Below, in pieces: positions 25,321-34,948 of a stretch of DNA of 64,000 nucleotides; the stretch's first letter is position 1, and the number at the start of each line of letters is the position of its first letter. The stretch is from assembly GCA_031401035.1 (NCBI GenBank), contig JANNRA010000035.1, forward strand, positions 1 through 64,000, read 5' to 3'. The notes under the pieces were generated by a model. That model was given only the letters and a program-made list of their open reading frames with translations, did not search any database and was not told the DNA's origin. A program made the position numbers and the translations under genes. This stretch comes from JANNRA01 sp031401035. Its GTDB lineage: Bacteria; Desulfobacterota; Binatia; HRBIN30; CADEER01.

Positions 25321-27648
25321 ATGGCCCGCGCGCCCGCCGACGCCTAGGAGCTCTCCGACGCCGAGAAGCGCGACCTCATCAAGCTCATCACCGAGGGCAA
25401 GCCGCTGCCGGAGAGGTACCGCTTCCTCCTCTTCGCCGATAAGCGCGAGGTCGAGCTCGTCTGGAACGGCAAGTCGCGCGACGTCTGCACGACCATCCTT
25501 CCCTTCCAGACCCTCGAACACATCGACGAGCCGCGGCAAGAGGCGGCAGACGAGCAAGCCGCCCTCTTCGATCAACGCGGCCGCCAGCTCAAAGGTTGGA
25601 CCAACAAGCTCATCTGGGGCGACAACAAACTCATCCTCGCCTCGCTCAAGAGCGGCGCGCTGCGGCGCCAGATCGAGGACGCCGGCGGGCTGAAGCTCAT
25701 CTACATCGACCCGCCCTTCGACGTCGGCGCCGACTTCAGCATGGACATCGAAATCGGCGGCGAAACCTTCCACAAAGAACCGAACCTCCTCGAACAGATT
25801 GCCTACCGCGACACCTGGGGCCGCGGCGCGGATTCGTTCATCGCCATGATCTACGAACGCCTCATTCTCATGCGCGATTTGATGCACAGCGAGGGCAGCA
25901 TCTATGTGCATTGCGATTGGCGGGTGACGGCGTTTATTCGCTTGGCAATGGGAGAGGTCTTCAATGAATCAAACTTTCGAAACGAGATTATTTGGAAGAG
26001 GACGAGTGCCCACAGTAGTGCGAAGCGTTTTGGCCCGGTCCACGACACAGTTCTGCTTTACGCAAAGACAGATGCGCAGATTTGGAACGAAGTGCTGCAA
26101 GATTATGAGGCAGCGTACATTGAGCAAAGGTTCGCCCGAACTGACCCGGACGGCAGGCCATGGAAGGATGCTGACCTCACCGGCTCGGGCATTCGACAAG
26201 GCAACACCGGACTGCCGTGGCGTGGCTTTAATCCCACCGAGAAAGGCCGGCATTGGGCCTATCCACCAAGGGAACTCGATGTGATGGATAGCAGGGGTTT
26301 GATCCATTGGCCGAAGAAGAAGAGCGGCTGGCCGAGGCACAAGCAGCATCAGGAGAGGATGGCTGGGATTCCGGTTCAGGATGTCATCACCGACATTTTT
26401 CCAATCAACGCCATGGCTCAGGAACGTCTTGCGTACCCCACCCAAAAGCCCGAAGCCTTGCTTGAGCGCATCCTCAGGGCCAGCAGCAACGAAGGCGATC
26501 TCGTCGCTGACTTCTTCTGCGGCAGCGGCACAACCGCCGCCGTAGCCGAGAAGCTCGGGCGCAAGTGGATCGCTACTGACCTCGGGAAGTTCGGCATCCA
26601 CACCACTCGCAAGCGGCTGATTCAGGTGCAGCGCGAACTCAAGGCAGGTGGCAAGCCGTTCCGTGCCTTCGAGGTGCTGAACCTCGGCCGCTACGAGCGC
26701 CAAGCGTATCTGAACGTCAGCGGTCGGCTCACGGGCAAGAAGAAGGAGCAGGCGTTGGCGCGCAAGGAACAGGAGTTCCGCGATCTGATCCTCAAGGCCT
26801 ACCGCGCTGAGCCGTTGCCGGATGCGGGATTCTTCCACGGTAAGAGCGGGGGGCGGCTGGTGGTCGTTGGCCCGATCAACCTGCCGGTGGGCCGGCTGTT
26901 CGTGGAGGAGGTCATCACGGAGTGCCGCAAGCGCGGCGCGACGCGCGCCGATGTGCTGGCGTTCGAGTTCGAGATGGGCCTTTTCCCCGCCGTGCTGGAC
27001 GAGGCGAAGCAGAAGGGTATCGATCTGGCGCCCAAGGCGATTCCGCCGGAAGTGTTCGACAAGCGCGCCGTCGAGAAGGGCCAGGTTCGCTTCCACGATG
27101 TGGCCTACATCGAAGTCACGCCGCGTGTCGCCCAGCCGGACTCGCTGACCCTCGCAGTCGAGCTGACCGATTTCTCGGTCTACTACTCGCAGGGCCTGGT
27201 GGACGCCATCGCCGCCGATCTGAAGGAAGGCAAGAGCGAGGTCGTCTGCGAGCAGGGCCAGCTGCTCAAGGTGAGCAAGGACAAGAACGGCATCGTCACA
27301 CGCGACGTCCTGACCAAGCTGTGGACGGATTGGGTCGATTACTGGGCGGTCGATTTCGACTACGAGAGTCGGAAGGAAATCATCAAGGTGGCGAAGAATC
27401 TCGGCGTCGAAGGGCAGCTCCCCGGCACGGCCGACACCAGTGAGTTCATCGAGTTCGAGGAGCGTTGGACGGGCGCCTACGTCTTCGAGAACGAGTGGCA
27501 GAGCTTCCGCACCCGGCAGAACCGCGCGCTGGAACTGACCTCCGCCACGCACACCTATGCGACGCCCGGTCGCTACGTCGTAGCCGTGAAGGTGATCGAC
27601 ATCTTCGGCAACGACACGATGACGCTCGTCCCTCTCACCGTGGGTTGA
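25321..27648 (+). CDS. Type III Mod-like DNA methyltransferase with in-frame amber codon 9 and PKD-like tail
   Basis: The frame starts at ATG 25321, meets TAG at 25345-25347 (codon 9), and then stays open for 767 codons. The part just after TAG (ELSDAEKRDLIKLITEGKPL, REVELVWNGKS, KLIWGDNKLILASLKSG) is clearly conserved Mod sequence, yet no ATG, GTG or TTG follows until 25741, too late for an intact enzyme. Motif IV DPPF (about residue 130) precedes motif I DFFCGSGTT (about 397), the beta-class order of type III Mod proteins that methylate adenine. Residues 215-370 are lower in GC and probably hold the target-recognition domain. The last 35 residues (THTYATPGRYVVAVKVIDIF) look like a PKD strand pattern. 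Function depends on suppression of the TAG, or on a sequencing error. Confidence 0.8.
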
Positions 27649-27679
27649 CGGTTCTGCCGGGTCCGGACTGGCGTTTGCG

Positions 27680-30085
27680 CTACTCCGCCATGACGCCGCG
27701 GCCGCGGACGATGTCGAATTCGCGCTGCTCCGGCGCCGTCAGCTTCTCGTCCCCCAGACGCACCGCGACACGGTCGATTTGGCCGGTGAAGCGGAAGGGT
27801 ACCTGGTACTCCTCGCTGACTGGCGTGCCGGTGTCCTCACCGCAGTCGAGCGTCTCGTCGAGCGACATGCGGAAGCCGAGCGTGCGCGCGAGCTTGCCCT
27901 CGCCGGCCGGCTTGCCGTCGACCGTCAACGTCGCGGTGCCGCCCTTGCCGAGTCCGGGACCGTCGTAGGCGAAGGCGAGCTCGACGGTGTGCTTGCCGGG
28001 TGCCAGGGCCGCCTTGCCGGTGACGCAGTAGCGCTCGACGCCGGCGAGGTTGTAACAGAAGACCGGCTTGCCCTTGAGCACAAACAGCCCCCAACCGGCG
28101 AAGCGGCCGCCCTGGGTGAGCAGCATGCCCTCGGCGCCGCCCTTCGGGACCTCGAGGCCGGCGGCGATGGTGAAAGACTTGTTCTTCATGTCCGGCGCGG
28201 CGCCTTCGGGAATGCGCACCTGGCCCGGAAAGTAGGTGAACACCGAGCGGCCGCGCGTCAGGCTCGGGCGGTTGGTGGTGTCGAGGCGCTCGACCTTGCT
28301 GTTATCGAGCGGCAGCACGCCGTTGCGGGCCGCCTCGACCCAGAACAGGTCCTGCATCTGGCGCAGCCGCGCCGGCTCCTGCGCCGCCAGGTTGTTCGCC
28401 TGACTGAAATCGTCGGTGATCCGATACAGTTCCCAGTTGTAGTCCAGCACGCCGACCGTCCCGGCAACCGACGCCCACGGGGGACTCGGCGGCGTCGTCG
28501 CCGCGACCCAGCCGTCGTTGTAGATGGCGCGGTTGCCGAGCATTTCGAAGTACTGCGTGCGGCGGCGCGACGGCGCCTTGGCGTCGTCGAAGGTGTAGAG
28601 CATGCTGACGCCCTCGACCGGCTGTTGCGGCACGCCGTTGAGCACCGACGGCGAGGCGACGCCGACAGCGTCGAGGATGGTCGGATAGAGGTCGACGACG
28701 TGGTGGAACTGGGTGCGGACACCGCCCGGTTGCTTGATGCGCGCCGGCCACGAGATGACCATGCCGTTGCGCGTGCCGCCGAAATGCGAGGCGATCTGCT
28801 TGGTCCACTGGAAGGGCGTGTCCATCGCGTGCGCCCAGCCGATCGGGTAGTGGTTGAAGGTGTTCGGCCCGCCGAGTTCGTCCATGCGGCGCAGCACTTC
28901 CGAGAACTGCTCGGGGATGTTGTTGAAGAACGTCATCTCGTTGAGCAGGCCGTTGGCGCCGCCCTCGGCGCTGGCGCCGTTGTCGCCCTGGATGTAGATG
29001 ACCAGCGTGTCGTCGAGCTCACCGAGTTCGGCGACCGCGTCGAGGACGCGCCCCATCTGGAAGTCGCAGTGCGCCAGCGCCGCCGCGTACACTTCCATCA
29101 TGTGCGCCGCGACCTTCTGGTGATCGGCGTCGAGCGAATCCCACGCCGGGATGCCGGGTGAGCGTTCGGTCAGCTTGGTATCGGCGGGCACGATGCCGAG
29201 CTGCTTCTGCCGCGCCAGCGTCTCCTCGCGCACCTTATCCCAGCCCTGATCGAACTGGCCCTTGAACTTGGCGATCCACTCCTGCGGCGCGTGATGCGGC
29301 GCATGCGCGGTGCCGGGGGCGTAGTAGGTCACCCACGGCTTCTCCGGCGCCACCGCGTGCAGCATGCGGATGCGCGCGATGGCATGATCGGCCATGTCGC
29401 GGTCGAAGAAATACTCCGCATCGTCGTGCGGCGGCTCGACCGGCTTGATCCCCTCGACCAGCGCCGGCGTCCACTGGCTCGTGTCGCCGCCGATGAAGCC
29501 GTAGAAATACTCGAAGCCGAGTCCGGTCGGCCACAGATCGAACGGCCCCGCCTGGCTGCCCTGCCAGTCGGGCACGTTGTGGTTCTTGCCGTACCAGGCG
29601 GTGTTGTAGCCGTTCTGCCTGAGCACCTCCGCGAAAGTGCCGGCGCTCTTCGGCATCAGCGTGTTGTAGCCGGGGAAGCCGGTGCCGGCCTCCATGATGA
29701 CGCCCGTCGCCGCCGCGTGGTGGTTGCGTCCGGAGAGCAGCGCGGCGCGCGTCGGCGAACACAGCGCCGTGGTGTGGAACTGCGTGTAGCGCAGGCCGTT
29801 CTTCGCCAGCCGGTCGAGCGTCGCCGTCGGGATCGGCCCGCCGAAGGGGCTCGAGGCGCCGAAGCCGACGTCGTCGGTGAGGATGACCAGGATGTTCGGC
29901 GCCCGTTCGGGCGCGGCGACCTCCGCCGGGAAGTCCTTCACCGAATCCGCGGCGGTGAGGCCGATGTGGCCGCCGAACGGTTGCGCGGGTCGCGGCAACA
30001 CGTCCTGCGCCGACGCCGGCGCGATGAAGAGGGTGGCGGCCAGCAGGGCGTGGGCGAGGGTTCGCGGTGCGGGACGTGGCGTCAT
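27680..30085 (-). CDS. Exported arylsulfatase, formylglycine type
   Basis: An 801-residue sulfatase with signal peptide (ALLAATLFIAPASAQ). The alkaline-phosphatase-like core has the metal aspartates in ILVILTDDVGFG, and the modification site CSPTR (Cys109-Arg113), within the longer signature CSPTRAALLSGR, where cysteine becomes formylglycine. Further sites are HAPHHAP and DNGASAEGG. A C-terminal beta-sandwich with a second substrate-side domain (about 600-800) is typical of large arylsulfatases. The enzyme removes sulfate from organic sulfate esters in the periplasm. No formylglycine-generating enzyme gene is visible nearby. It converges with mod and has a strong ribosome site (AGAGGGGG). Confidence 0.92.
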   Translation of the reverse strand: MTPRPAPRTLAHALLAATLFIAPASAQDVLPRPAQPFGGHIGLTAADSVKDFPAEVAAPERAPNILVILTDDVGFGASSPFGGPIPTATLDRLAKNGLRYTQFHTTALCSPTRAALLSGRNHHAAATGVIMEAGTGFPGYNTLMPKSAGTFAEVLRQNGYNTAWYGKNHNVPDWQGSQAGPFDLWPTGLGFEYFYGFIGGDTSQWTPALVEGIKPVEPPHDDAEYFFDRDMADHAIARIRMLHAVAPEKPWVTYYAPGTAHAPHHAPQEWIAKFKGQFDQGWDKVREETLARQKQLGIVPADTKLTERSPGIPAWDSLDADHQKVAAHMMEVYAAALAHCDFQMGRVLDAVAELGELDDTLVIYIQGDNGASAEGGANGLLNEMTFFNNIPEQFSEVLRRMDELGGPNTFNHYPIGWAHAMDTPFQWTKQIASHFGGTRNGMVISWPARIKQPGGVRTQFHHVVDLYPTILDAVGVASPSVLNGVPQQPVEGVSMLYTFDDAKAPSRRRTQYFEMLGNRAIYNDGWVAATTPPSPPWASVAGTVGVLDYNWELYRITDDFSQANNLAAQEPARLRQMQDLFWVEAARNGVLPLDNSKVERLDTTNRPSLTRGRSVFTYFPGQVRIPEGAAPDMKNKSFTIAAGLEVPKGGAEGMLLTQGGRFAGWGLFVLKGKPVFCYNLAGVERYCVTGKAALAPGKHTVELAFAYDGPGLGKGGTATLTVDGKPAGEGKLARTLGFRMSLDETLDCGEDTGTPVSEEYQVPFRFTGQIDRVAVRLGDEKLTAPEQREFDIVRGRGVMAE

Positions 30086-30154
30086 GATCCCCCTCTAGCG
30101 CAGCGGCGCCCCGGCAGACCAACCCCGCAGCCCCGCACCCGGAGCGCGGGAGGC

Positions 30155-31366
30155 TCAGGCTGACAGGGTGCCGCGTTCGGCGTCGAAGGCGGCGCGCATG
30201 GCCTGCAGCAGCGGCGGGTTGCACAGAATGTCGACGCCGGTGAGGGCCAGCGCCTTGGCGCCGTCGAGGACGCCGCGGTCGCCGTCTGGCGAGGCGGCCC
30301 AGCGCGCGAACTCCTCGGTGTGCAGGGCGACGCGCGACGGGGCGATGCCGATCATCGGATGGATCGAGGGCACCAGCTTACTGACGTTGCCCATGTCGGT
30401 GCTGCCGCTGATCAGCGCCGCCGGCGCCGTCGTGATGGTGCGGCCGAGGCCCTCGAGATTGGCCTGGTAGGCCGCGGCCATGGCCGGATTGGTCCACATG
30501 TCGGAGTAGTCCTCGCCGACCACGCGGCTGGACATCTCGGCGCCGCTGGCCAGGGCGCCGGCGTGAAAGCAGGCGTCGACGCGTTGCTTGAGCTTGCCGA
30601 GGTGCCGTTCGTTGGCGGCGCGGACGTAGAACAGCCCGGCGGCGCGCTCGGGGACGATGTTCGGCTTCTGGCCGCCGTCGGTGATGACGCCGTGGATGCG
30701 CTCGCTCGGCCGGATGTGCTGCCGCAGCTGCGCGATCGTCTGGTAGGCGGTGACCAGCGCGTCGAGCGCGTTGATGCCGGCGTGCGGCGAGGCGGCGGCG
30801 TGCGCGGCGCGGCCGCGGTACTCGACCTCGACGGCGCTGATCGCCAGGACGTTCATGCCGATCAGCTCGAGGCTGGCGGGGTGAATCATCATCGCCGCGT
30901 CGACGTCGGCGAAGGCGCCTTCGCGCGCCATCATCACCTTGCCGCCGCCGCCCTCCTCGGCGGGCGTGCCGAGCACGACGACGCTGCCGCCGGTCTCCGC
31001 CACCACCGCCGCCAGCGCGGCGCCGGCGCCGGCGCCGGCCGCGGCGATGATGTTGTGGCCGCAGGCGTGACCGATGCCGGGCAGCGCGTCGTACTCGCAC
31101 AGCACGGCGAGGCGCGGCCGGCCGCTGCCGGCGCGGGCGGCAAAGGCGGTCGGCAGGCCGTAAGCGCCGCGCTCGACCGTCAGGCCGCGGCTGTCGAGGT
31201 ACTCGCACAGCCACTCGGCGGCGCGGCGTTCGTCGAAACAGAGTTCGGGGTGGGCGTGGATGCGGGCGCTCAGCGCCAGCAGCGCGTCGCGCTCGGCGTC
31301 GACGCGGGCCGCGACGCGCGCCTTCAGCGCGGTGGTCTCACATGCGGGGCTTGGTTGGCTGGGCAT
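30155..31366 (-). CDS. M20-family amidohydrolase (AbgB/AmhX-like)
   Basis: A 403-residue metallopeptidase-fold hydrolase. Visible sites: HPELCFDERRAAEWL near the N-terminus, CEYDALPGIGHACGHNI (metal ligands D and H), TPAEEGGGGKVMM (catalytic and metal glutamates), and the dimerisation domain with GRAAHAAASPHAGINALDA. This subgroup splits amide bonds of N-acyl amino acids, p-aminobenzoyl-glutamate or related compounds. The start at 31366 overlaps the end of the upstream HEAT-repeat gene by 29 bp. The substrate is not evident. Confidence 0.85.
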   Translation of the reverse strand: MPSQPSPACETTALKARVAARVDAERDALLALSARIHAHPELCFDERRAAEWLCEYLDSRGLTVERGAYGLPTAFAARAGSGRPRLAVLCEYDALPGIGHACGHNIIAAAGAGAGAALAAVVAETGGSVVVLGTPAEEGGGGKVMMAREGAFADVDAAMMIHPASLELIGMNVLAISAVEVEYRGRAAHAAASPHAGINALDALVTAYQTIAQLRQHIRPSERIHGVITDGGQKPNIVPERAAGLFYVRAANERHLGKLKQRVDACFHAGALASGAEMSSRVVGEDYSDMWTNPAMAAAYQANLEGLGRTITTAPAALISGSTDMGNVSKLVPSIHPMIGIAPSRVALHTEEFARWAASPDGDRGVLDGAKALALTGVDILCNPPLLQAMRAAFDAERGTLSA

Positions 31367-32105
31367 GGGTCGGCTCGTCGTCGTCGGAGAAGTCCAGGAT
31401 TCCCTCGGCCAGGGCGCGCACGTCCTCGTCGGGGTCGTTCAGCGCTCCCTTGACGTGCTCCTGCGCCTCCGGATCCTCGAGATCGCCGAGGATGCTGACG
31501 GCCTCGAAGCGCACTTCCGGATCGGGATCGTTGAGCGCCCCGCTGAGCGTCCCGGGGCTGATCTCCTCGGAGCGGTCGCCGAGCGCCTCGACGACCGCCA
31601 GGCGTACTTCTGGGTCGGGATCGCCCATCGCCTCGACCAGCATGGCCATCGAGGTGGGACCCTCCTCGCCGGTGAGCATCAGGACGGCGCCGATACGTTC
31701 CTCCGGGTCGGGGTCGTTGAAGAGCGTCTCGCGCAGCTCCGTCAGCTCTTCCTGATCTTCTTCCTCGTCGCCCGCTTCCATGGCGCGCTCCTGGCGCTCC
31801 GCCATCTGCCGCGTGCGGCCGGCGGCGGTCGGCACCTCGCGCTTGCTGGCGCCCGGACTGGTCACATCGACCTGGCGGCGCTCGTACTCGGCGCGCAACT
31901 GGCCGAGGCGGTCCTCGACGCGCGCACTGGGCGCGTCGCCGCTGTCGGGGCCACGCGCGACGCCGCCGCCCGGGCGCGGCGCACCAGGCGCGGCCCGGCT
32001 GGGCTCCGGCGCCGCCGCGGGGGCGTCGCCGCCGCGCATGAAGAAGGCGATGGCGACGAGGACCAGGACGGCGCCGCCGACGACGGCGGCGGTTACGCCA
32101 CGCAT
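31338..32105 (-). CDS. Membrane-anchored HEAT-repeat protein
   Basis: A 255-residue protein with an N-terminal membrane anchor (AAVVGGAVLVLVAIAFF), a proline/alanine/arginine linker, an acidic helix (EAGDEEEDQEELTELRE) and four HEAT-type repeats of about 30 residues with the repeated phrase (L)NDPDPEVR-EAV-LGD. HEAT repeats form a curved solenoid for protein binding. The partner is unknown. The gene overlaps the M20 hydrolase gene and is divergent from leuC. Confidence 0.75.
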   Translation of the reverse strand: MRGVTAAVVGGAVLVLVAIAFFMRGGDAPAAAPEPSRAAPGAPRPGGGVARGPDSGDAPSARVEDRLGQLRAEYERRQVDVTSPGASKREVPTAAGRTRQMAERQERAMEAGDEEEDQEELTELRETLFNDPDPEERIGAVLMLTGEEGPTSMAMLVEAMGDPDPEVRLAVVEALGDRSEEISPGTLSGALNDPDPEVRFEAVSILGDLEDPEAQEHVKGALNDPDEDVRALAEGILDFSDDDEPTHAQPTKPRM

Positions 32106-32282
32106 CGCGGGCTCTCGAAACGGGGGTCGGTCGCTGACTGCACTAGGGGTGGTCTCCTGCCCGCAGCTAAGGCTGATGGCACCGCGCCGGTCAAGGCTTG
32201 GCGACCCCGGGCACAGAGCGCGCCGGGGGGTCGCCTGCGCCCGCGCCGCGCGCTACATCTCTGGATTGCCGGAGGATTCACG

Positions 32283-33695
32283 ATGCCGAAAACCCTGTTG
32301 GACAAGGTGTGGGAAGCGCACACCGTCGCCGACCTGCCGAGCGGCCAGACGCAGCTCTTCGTCGGCCTGCACCTGGTGCACGAGGTGACCAGCCCGCAGG
32401 CCTTCCAGATGCTGCGCGAGTTGGGCCTGCCGGTGCTGTTCGCGGAGCGCACCGTGGCGACCGTCGACCACATCATCCCGACGCACAGCGAGGCGCGCCC
32501 CTTCGCCGACGCCCAGGCCGAGACGATGATGTCGGAGATCGAACGCAACTGTCGCGAGTTCGGCATCACGCTCTACGACCGCGCCTCCGGCCACCAGGGC
32601 ATCGTGCACGTCATCGGCCCTGAAATGGGGCTGACGCAGCCCGGCATGACCATCGCCTGCGGCGACAGCCACACCAGCACGCACGGCGCCTTCGGCAGCA
32701 TCGCCTTCGGCATTGGCACCAGTCAGGTGCGCGACGTGCTCGCCTCGCAGTGCCTGGCGATCGAGAAGCCGCGCATCCGCCGCATCGAGGTGAACGGCGC
32801 CCTGCCGGCGGGCGTCTACGCCAAGGACGTCATCCTGCACATCATCCGCACCCTCGGCGTCAAGGGCGGCGTCGGCTACGCCTACGAGTACGCCGGCTCG
32901 ACCATCGACGCGATGACGATGGAAGAGCGCATGACCGTCTGCAACATGAGCATCGAGGGCGGCGCCCGCTGCGGTTACGTCAATCCCGACCAGAGCACCG
33001 TCGACTACCTGCGCGGCCGCGCCCTGGCGCCGCCGGGCGACGCCTTCGCGCGCGCCGCGGGGTGGTGGCTGGGCATGGCCTCCGACGCCGGCGCGGCGTA
33101 CGACGCGGTGACCCGCCTCGACGGCGCGGCGCTGACGCCGGTGGTGACCTGGGGCATCAATCCCGGTCAGGCGATCGGCATCGGTGAGCGCATTCCCGAC
33201 GTCGGCGCCTTCGCCGCCGACGAACGCGACGTGGTCGAGGACGCCTACGCCTACATGGACTGGAAGGCCGGCGCGCCGATCGCTGGGACGAAGATCGACG
33301 TCGCCTTCATCGGCTCGTGCACCAACGGACGCATCTCCGACCTGCGCGAGGCGGCGCGCGTCGCCAAGCTCGGCCGGGTGCGCTCGCACGTCAAGGCGAT
33401 CGTCGTGCCGGGTTCGCAGGACGTCGCCCGCCAGGCCGAGGCCGAGGGCCTGCCGGAGGTCTTCCGCGCCGCCGGCTTCGAGTGGCGGCTGCCCGGCTGC
33501 TCGATGTGCCTGGCGATGAACCCCGACAAGCTGAGCGGCCGTCAGATCTGCGCCTCGTCGAGCAATCGCAATTTCAAGGGCCGCCAGGGCAGCCCGTCGG
33601 GCCGCACACTGCTGATGAGCCCGGCCATGGTCGCCGCGGCGGCGATCGAGGGCGCCGTCACCGATGTGCGCGCCCTGCTGGGAGGTGCGCGATGA
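32283..33695 (+). CDS. leuC: 3-isopropylmalate dehydratase, large subunit
   Basis: A 470-residue aconitase-fold enzyme of leucine biosynthesis; it isomerises 2-isopropylmalate to 3-isopropylmalate with LeuD. The three cluster ligands are visible in GSCTNGR and GCSMC, with the HTS-like substrate motifs SHTSTHGAFG and SSNRNFKGRQG. A GGAGGA site precedes the ATG at 32283. The stop overlaps leuD (ATGA), as expected for the two-subunit enzyme. No leuA or leuB is in the window. Confidence 0.96.
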   Translation: MPKTLLDKVWEAHTVADLPSGQTQLFVGLHLVHEVTSPQAFQMLRELGLPVLFAERTVATVDHIIPTHSEARPFADAQAETMMSEIERNCREFGITLYDRASGHQGIVHVIGPEMGLTQPGMTIACGDSHTSTHGAFGSIAFGIGTSQVRDVLASQCLAIEKPRIRRIEVNGALPAGVYAKDVILHIIRTLGVKGGVGYAYEYAGSTIDAMTMEERMTVCNMSIEGGARCGYVNPDQSTVDYLRGRALAPPGDAFARAAGWWLGMASDAGAAYDAVTRLDGAALTPVVTWGINPGQAIGIGERIPDVGAFAADERDVVEDAYAYMDWKAGAPIAGTKIDVAFIGSCTNGRISDLREAARVAKLGRVRSHVKAIVVPGSQDVARQAEAEGLPEVFRAAGFEWRLPGCSMCLAMNPDKLSGRQICASSSNRNFKGRQGSPSGRTLLMSPAMVAAAAIEGAVTDVRALLGGAR

Positions 33696-34312
33696 GCCAG
33701 CTCGTGAAGATCACCCGCGTCGCCGGCCGGCCGATCCCGCTGCGCGGCAACGACATCGACACCGACCGCATCATCCCCGCCCGCTACCTGGTGGCGGTGA
33801 CCTTCGACGGCCTCGGCGAGGCGTCGTTCCGCGACGAGCGCTTCGACGCGCAGGGCAACCTGAAGGGGCACGTCATGGACGACCCACGCTACCGCGCCAA
33901 GGGCACGCGCATCGCGGTGGTGAACAAGAACTTCGGCTGCGGCTCGTCGCGCGAACATGCGCCGCAGGCGCTGCTGCGCTGGGGCATCAAGGCGCTGGTC
34001 GGCGAGTCGTTCGCCGACATTTTCTTCGGCAACTGCGTCGCCCTCGGCATGCCGTGCGTCACCGCCGGCAGCGACGAGATCGCCCGCCTGCTGGCGGCCG
34101 TCGAGGCCGAGCCGACGCACGAGCTGGTGGTCGACCTGACAGCGCAGACCGCCGCCTACGGCCCGCTGACGATCGCCGTCGCCCTGCCGACCGGCATCCG
34201 CAACCAGTTCCTCGCCGGCACCTGGGACGCGACGCGCGTGCTGCTCGCGGCGGCGCCGCAGATCAGGGCAACGGCGGCGCGCCTGCCCTACGTGACGCGC
34301 TTCGCCGGTTGA
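33692..34312 (+). CDS. leuD: 3-isopropylmalate dehydratase, small subunit
   Basis: A 206-residue swivel-domain subunit. It shows RGNDIDTDRIIPARYL, NFGCGSSREHAPQAL and GESFADIFFGNCVALG, all LeuD landmarks; the last forms the substrate pocket with the LeuC iron-sulfur cluster. It overlaps leuC by 4 bp. A 3-prime fragment with clear similarity to its last 28 codons lies at 38200-38286. Confidence 0.95.
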   Translation: MSQLVKITRVAGRPIPLRGNDIDTDRIIPARYLVAVTFDGLGEASFRDERFDAQGNLKGHVMDDPRYRAKGTRIAVVNKNFGCGSSREHAPQALLRWGIKALVGESFADIFFGNCVALGMPCVTAGSDEIARLLAAVEAEPTHELVVDLTAQTAAYGPLTIAVALPTGIRNQFLAGTWDATRVLLAAAPQIRATAARLPYVTRFAG

Positions 34313-34342
34313 CCGCAGCTGCCGATTCTCCCGAGGGATGCC

Positions 34343-34948
34343 GTGACGGAAGCAAACTCGTCCTCCAAGGTCCGGAAGGTGGCTGGCTGCGCGCTCCTCG
34401 CCCTCGGCATCGGCGTGTTCGCGGTACGCGTCCTGCACGAGGGTCCCTACGCGATGCCGCGCGGCGCGAACCTATTCGGTGGGCTGGGTGCGCTGCTGCT
34501 CGGCGGTGTGCTGGTGTGGCCCGCCGCGCCACGCCGTCTCGGCTGGCTGGCGCTGGCGGCCAGCCCCGTGGTGCTCTTCTTCGGGCTCTACGCGACGATG
34601 GCGGAGCTCGAAGAGGTGGTGTCGCTCTACGCCACCGACAGCGCCGGCAAGCAGGCGGATCTACGCCTCTGGATCGTCGACCGCAGCGACGGCGAGTGGG
34701 TGGGAATGCCGCGTTCCAAGGCGGTCGAGCACTCCCTGGATGGAGCGCGCCTCGAGCTGCTCCGACATGGGGAGATCCGGTGCGTCGTGCCGGTGCTTCA
34801 CGAGGACCGCGCGACCGTCAAAGCGATCCACGCCCTCAAGGTCGAGAAGTACGCGGTAGCCCGTGGCGCCGCCGCGATCGGTCTCTACCCCCGCGAGGCC
34901 AGGGAAACCGCCGTCTCCCTGCGCCTCGATCCGTGTCCGGGCGGCTGA
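34343..34948 (+). CDS. Membrane protein with C-terminal split-barrel (F420/FMN-like) domain
   Basis: A 201-residue protein from GTG 34343. Residues 10-85 form three membrane helices (VAGCALLALGIGVFAVRVL, ANLFGGLGALLLGGVLVW, LGWLALAASPVVLFFGLY). The rest (ADLRLWIVDRSDGEWVGMPR, ARLELLRHGEIRCVVPVL and KVEKYAVA) resembles the nitroreductase-like, deazaflavin-dependent split barrel (DUF385 type). This is a weak match made by eye; the domain could bind F420 or FMN or no cofactor. It follows leuD by 30 bp but is unlikely to act in leucine synthesis. Confidence 0.55.
   Translation: MTEANSSSKVRKVAGCALLALGIGVFAVRVLHEGPYAMPRGANLFGGLGALLLGGVLVWPAAPRRLGWLALAASPVVLFFGLYATMAELEEVVSLYATDSAGKQADLRLWIVDRSDGEWVGMPRSKAVEHSLDGARLELLRHGEIRCVVPVLHEDRATVKAIHALKVEKYAVARGAAAIGLYPREARETAVSLRLDPCPGG

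Noticed and set aside
25345..25347. The TAG in mod as evidence for genome-wide amber recoding (pyrrolysine)
   Set aside because: The DUF1566 and LOG-family genes in this window end with TAG, and only one in-frame case is seen.
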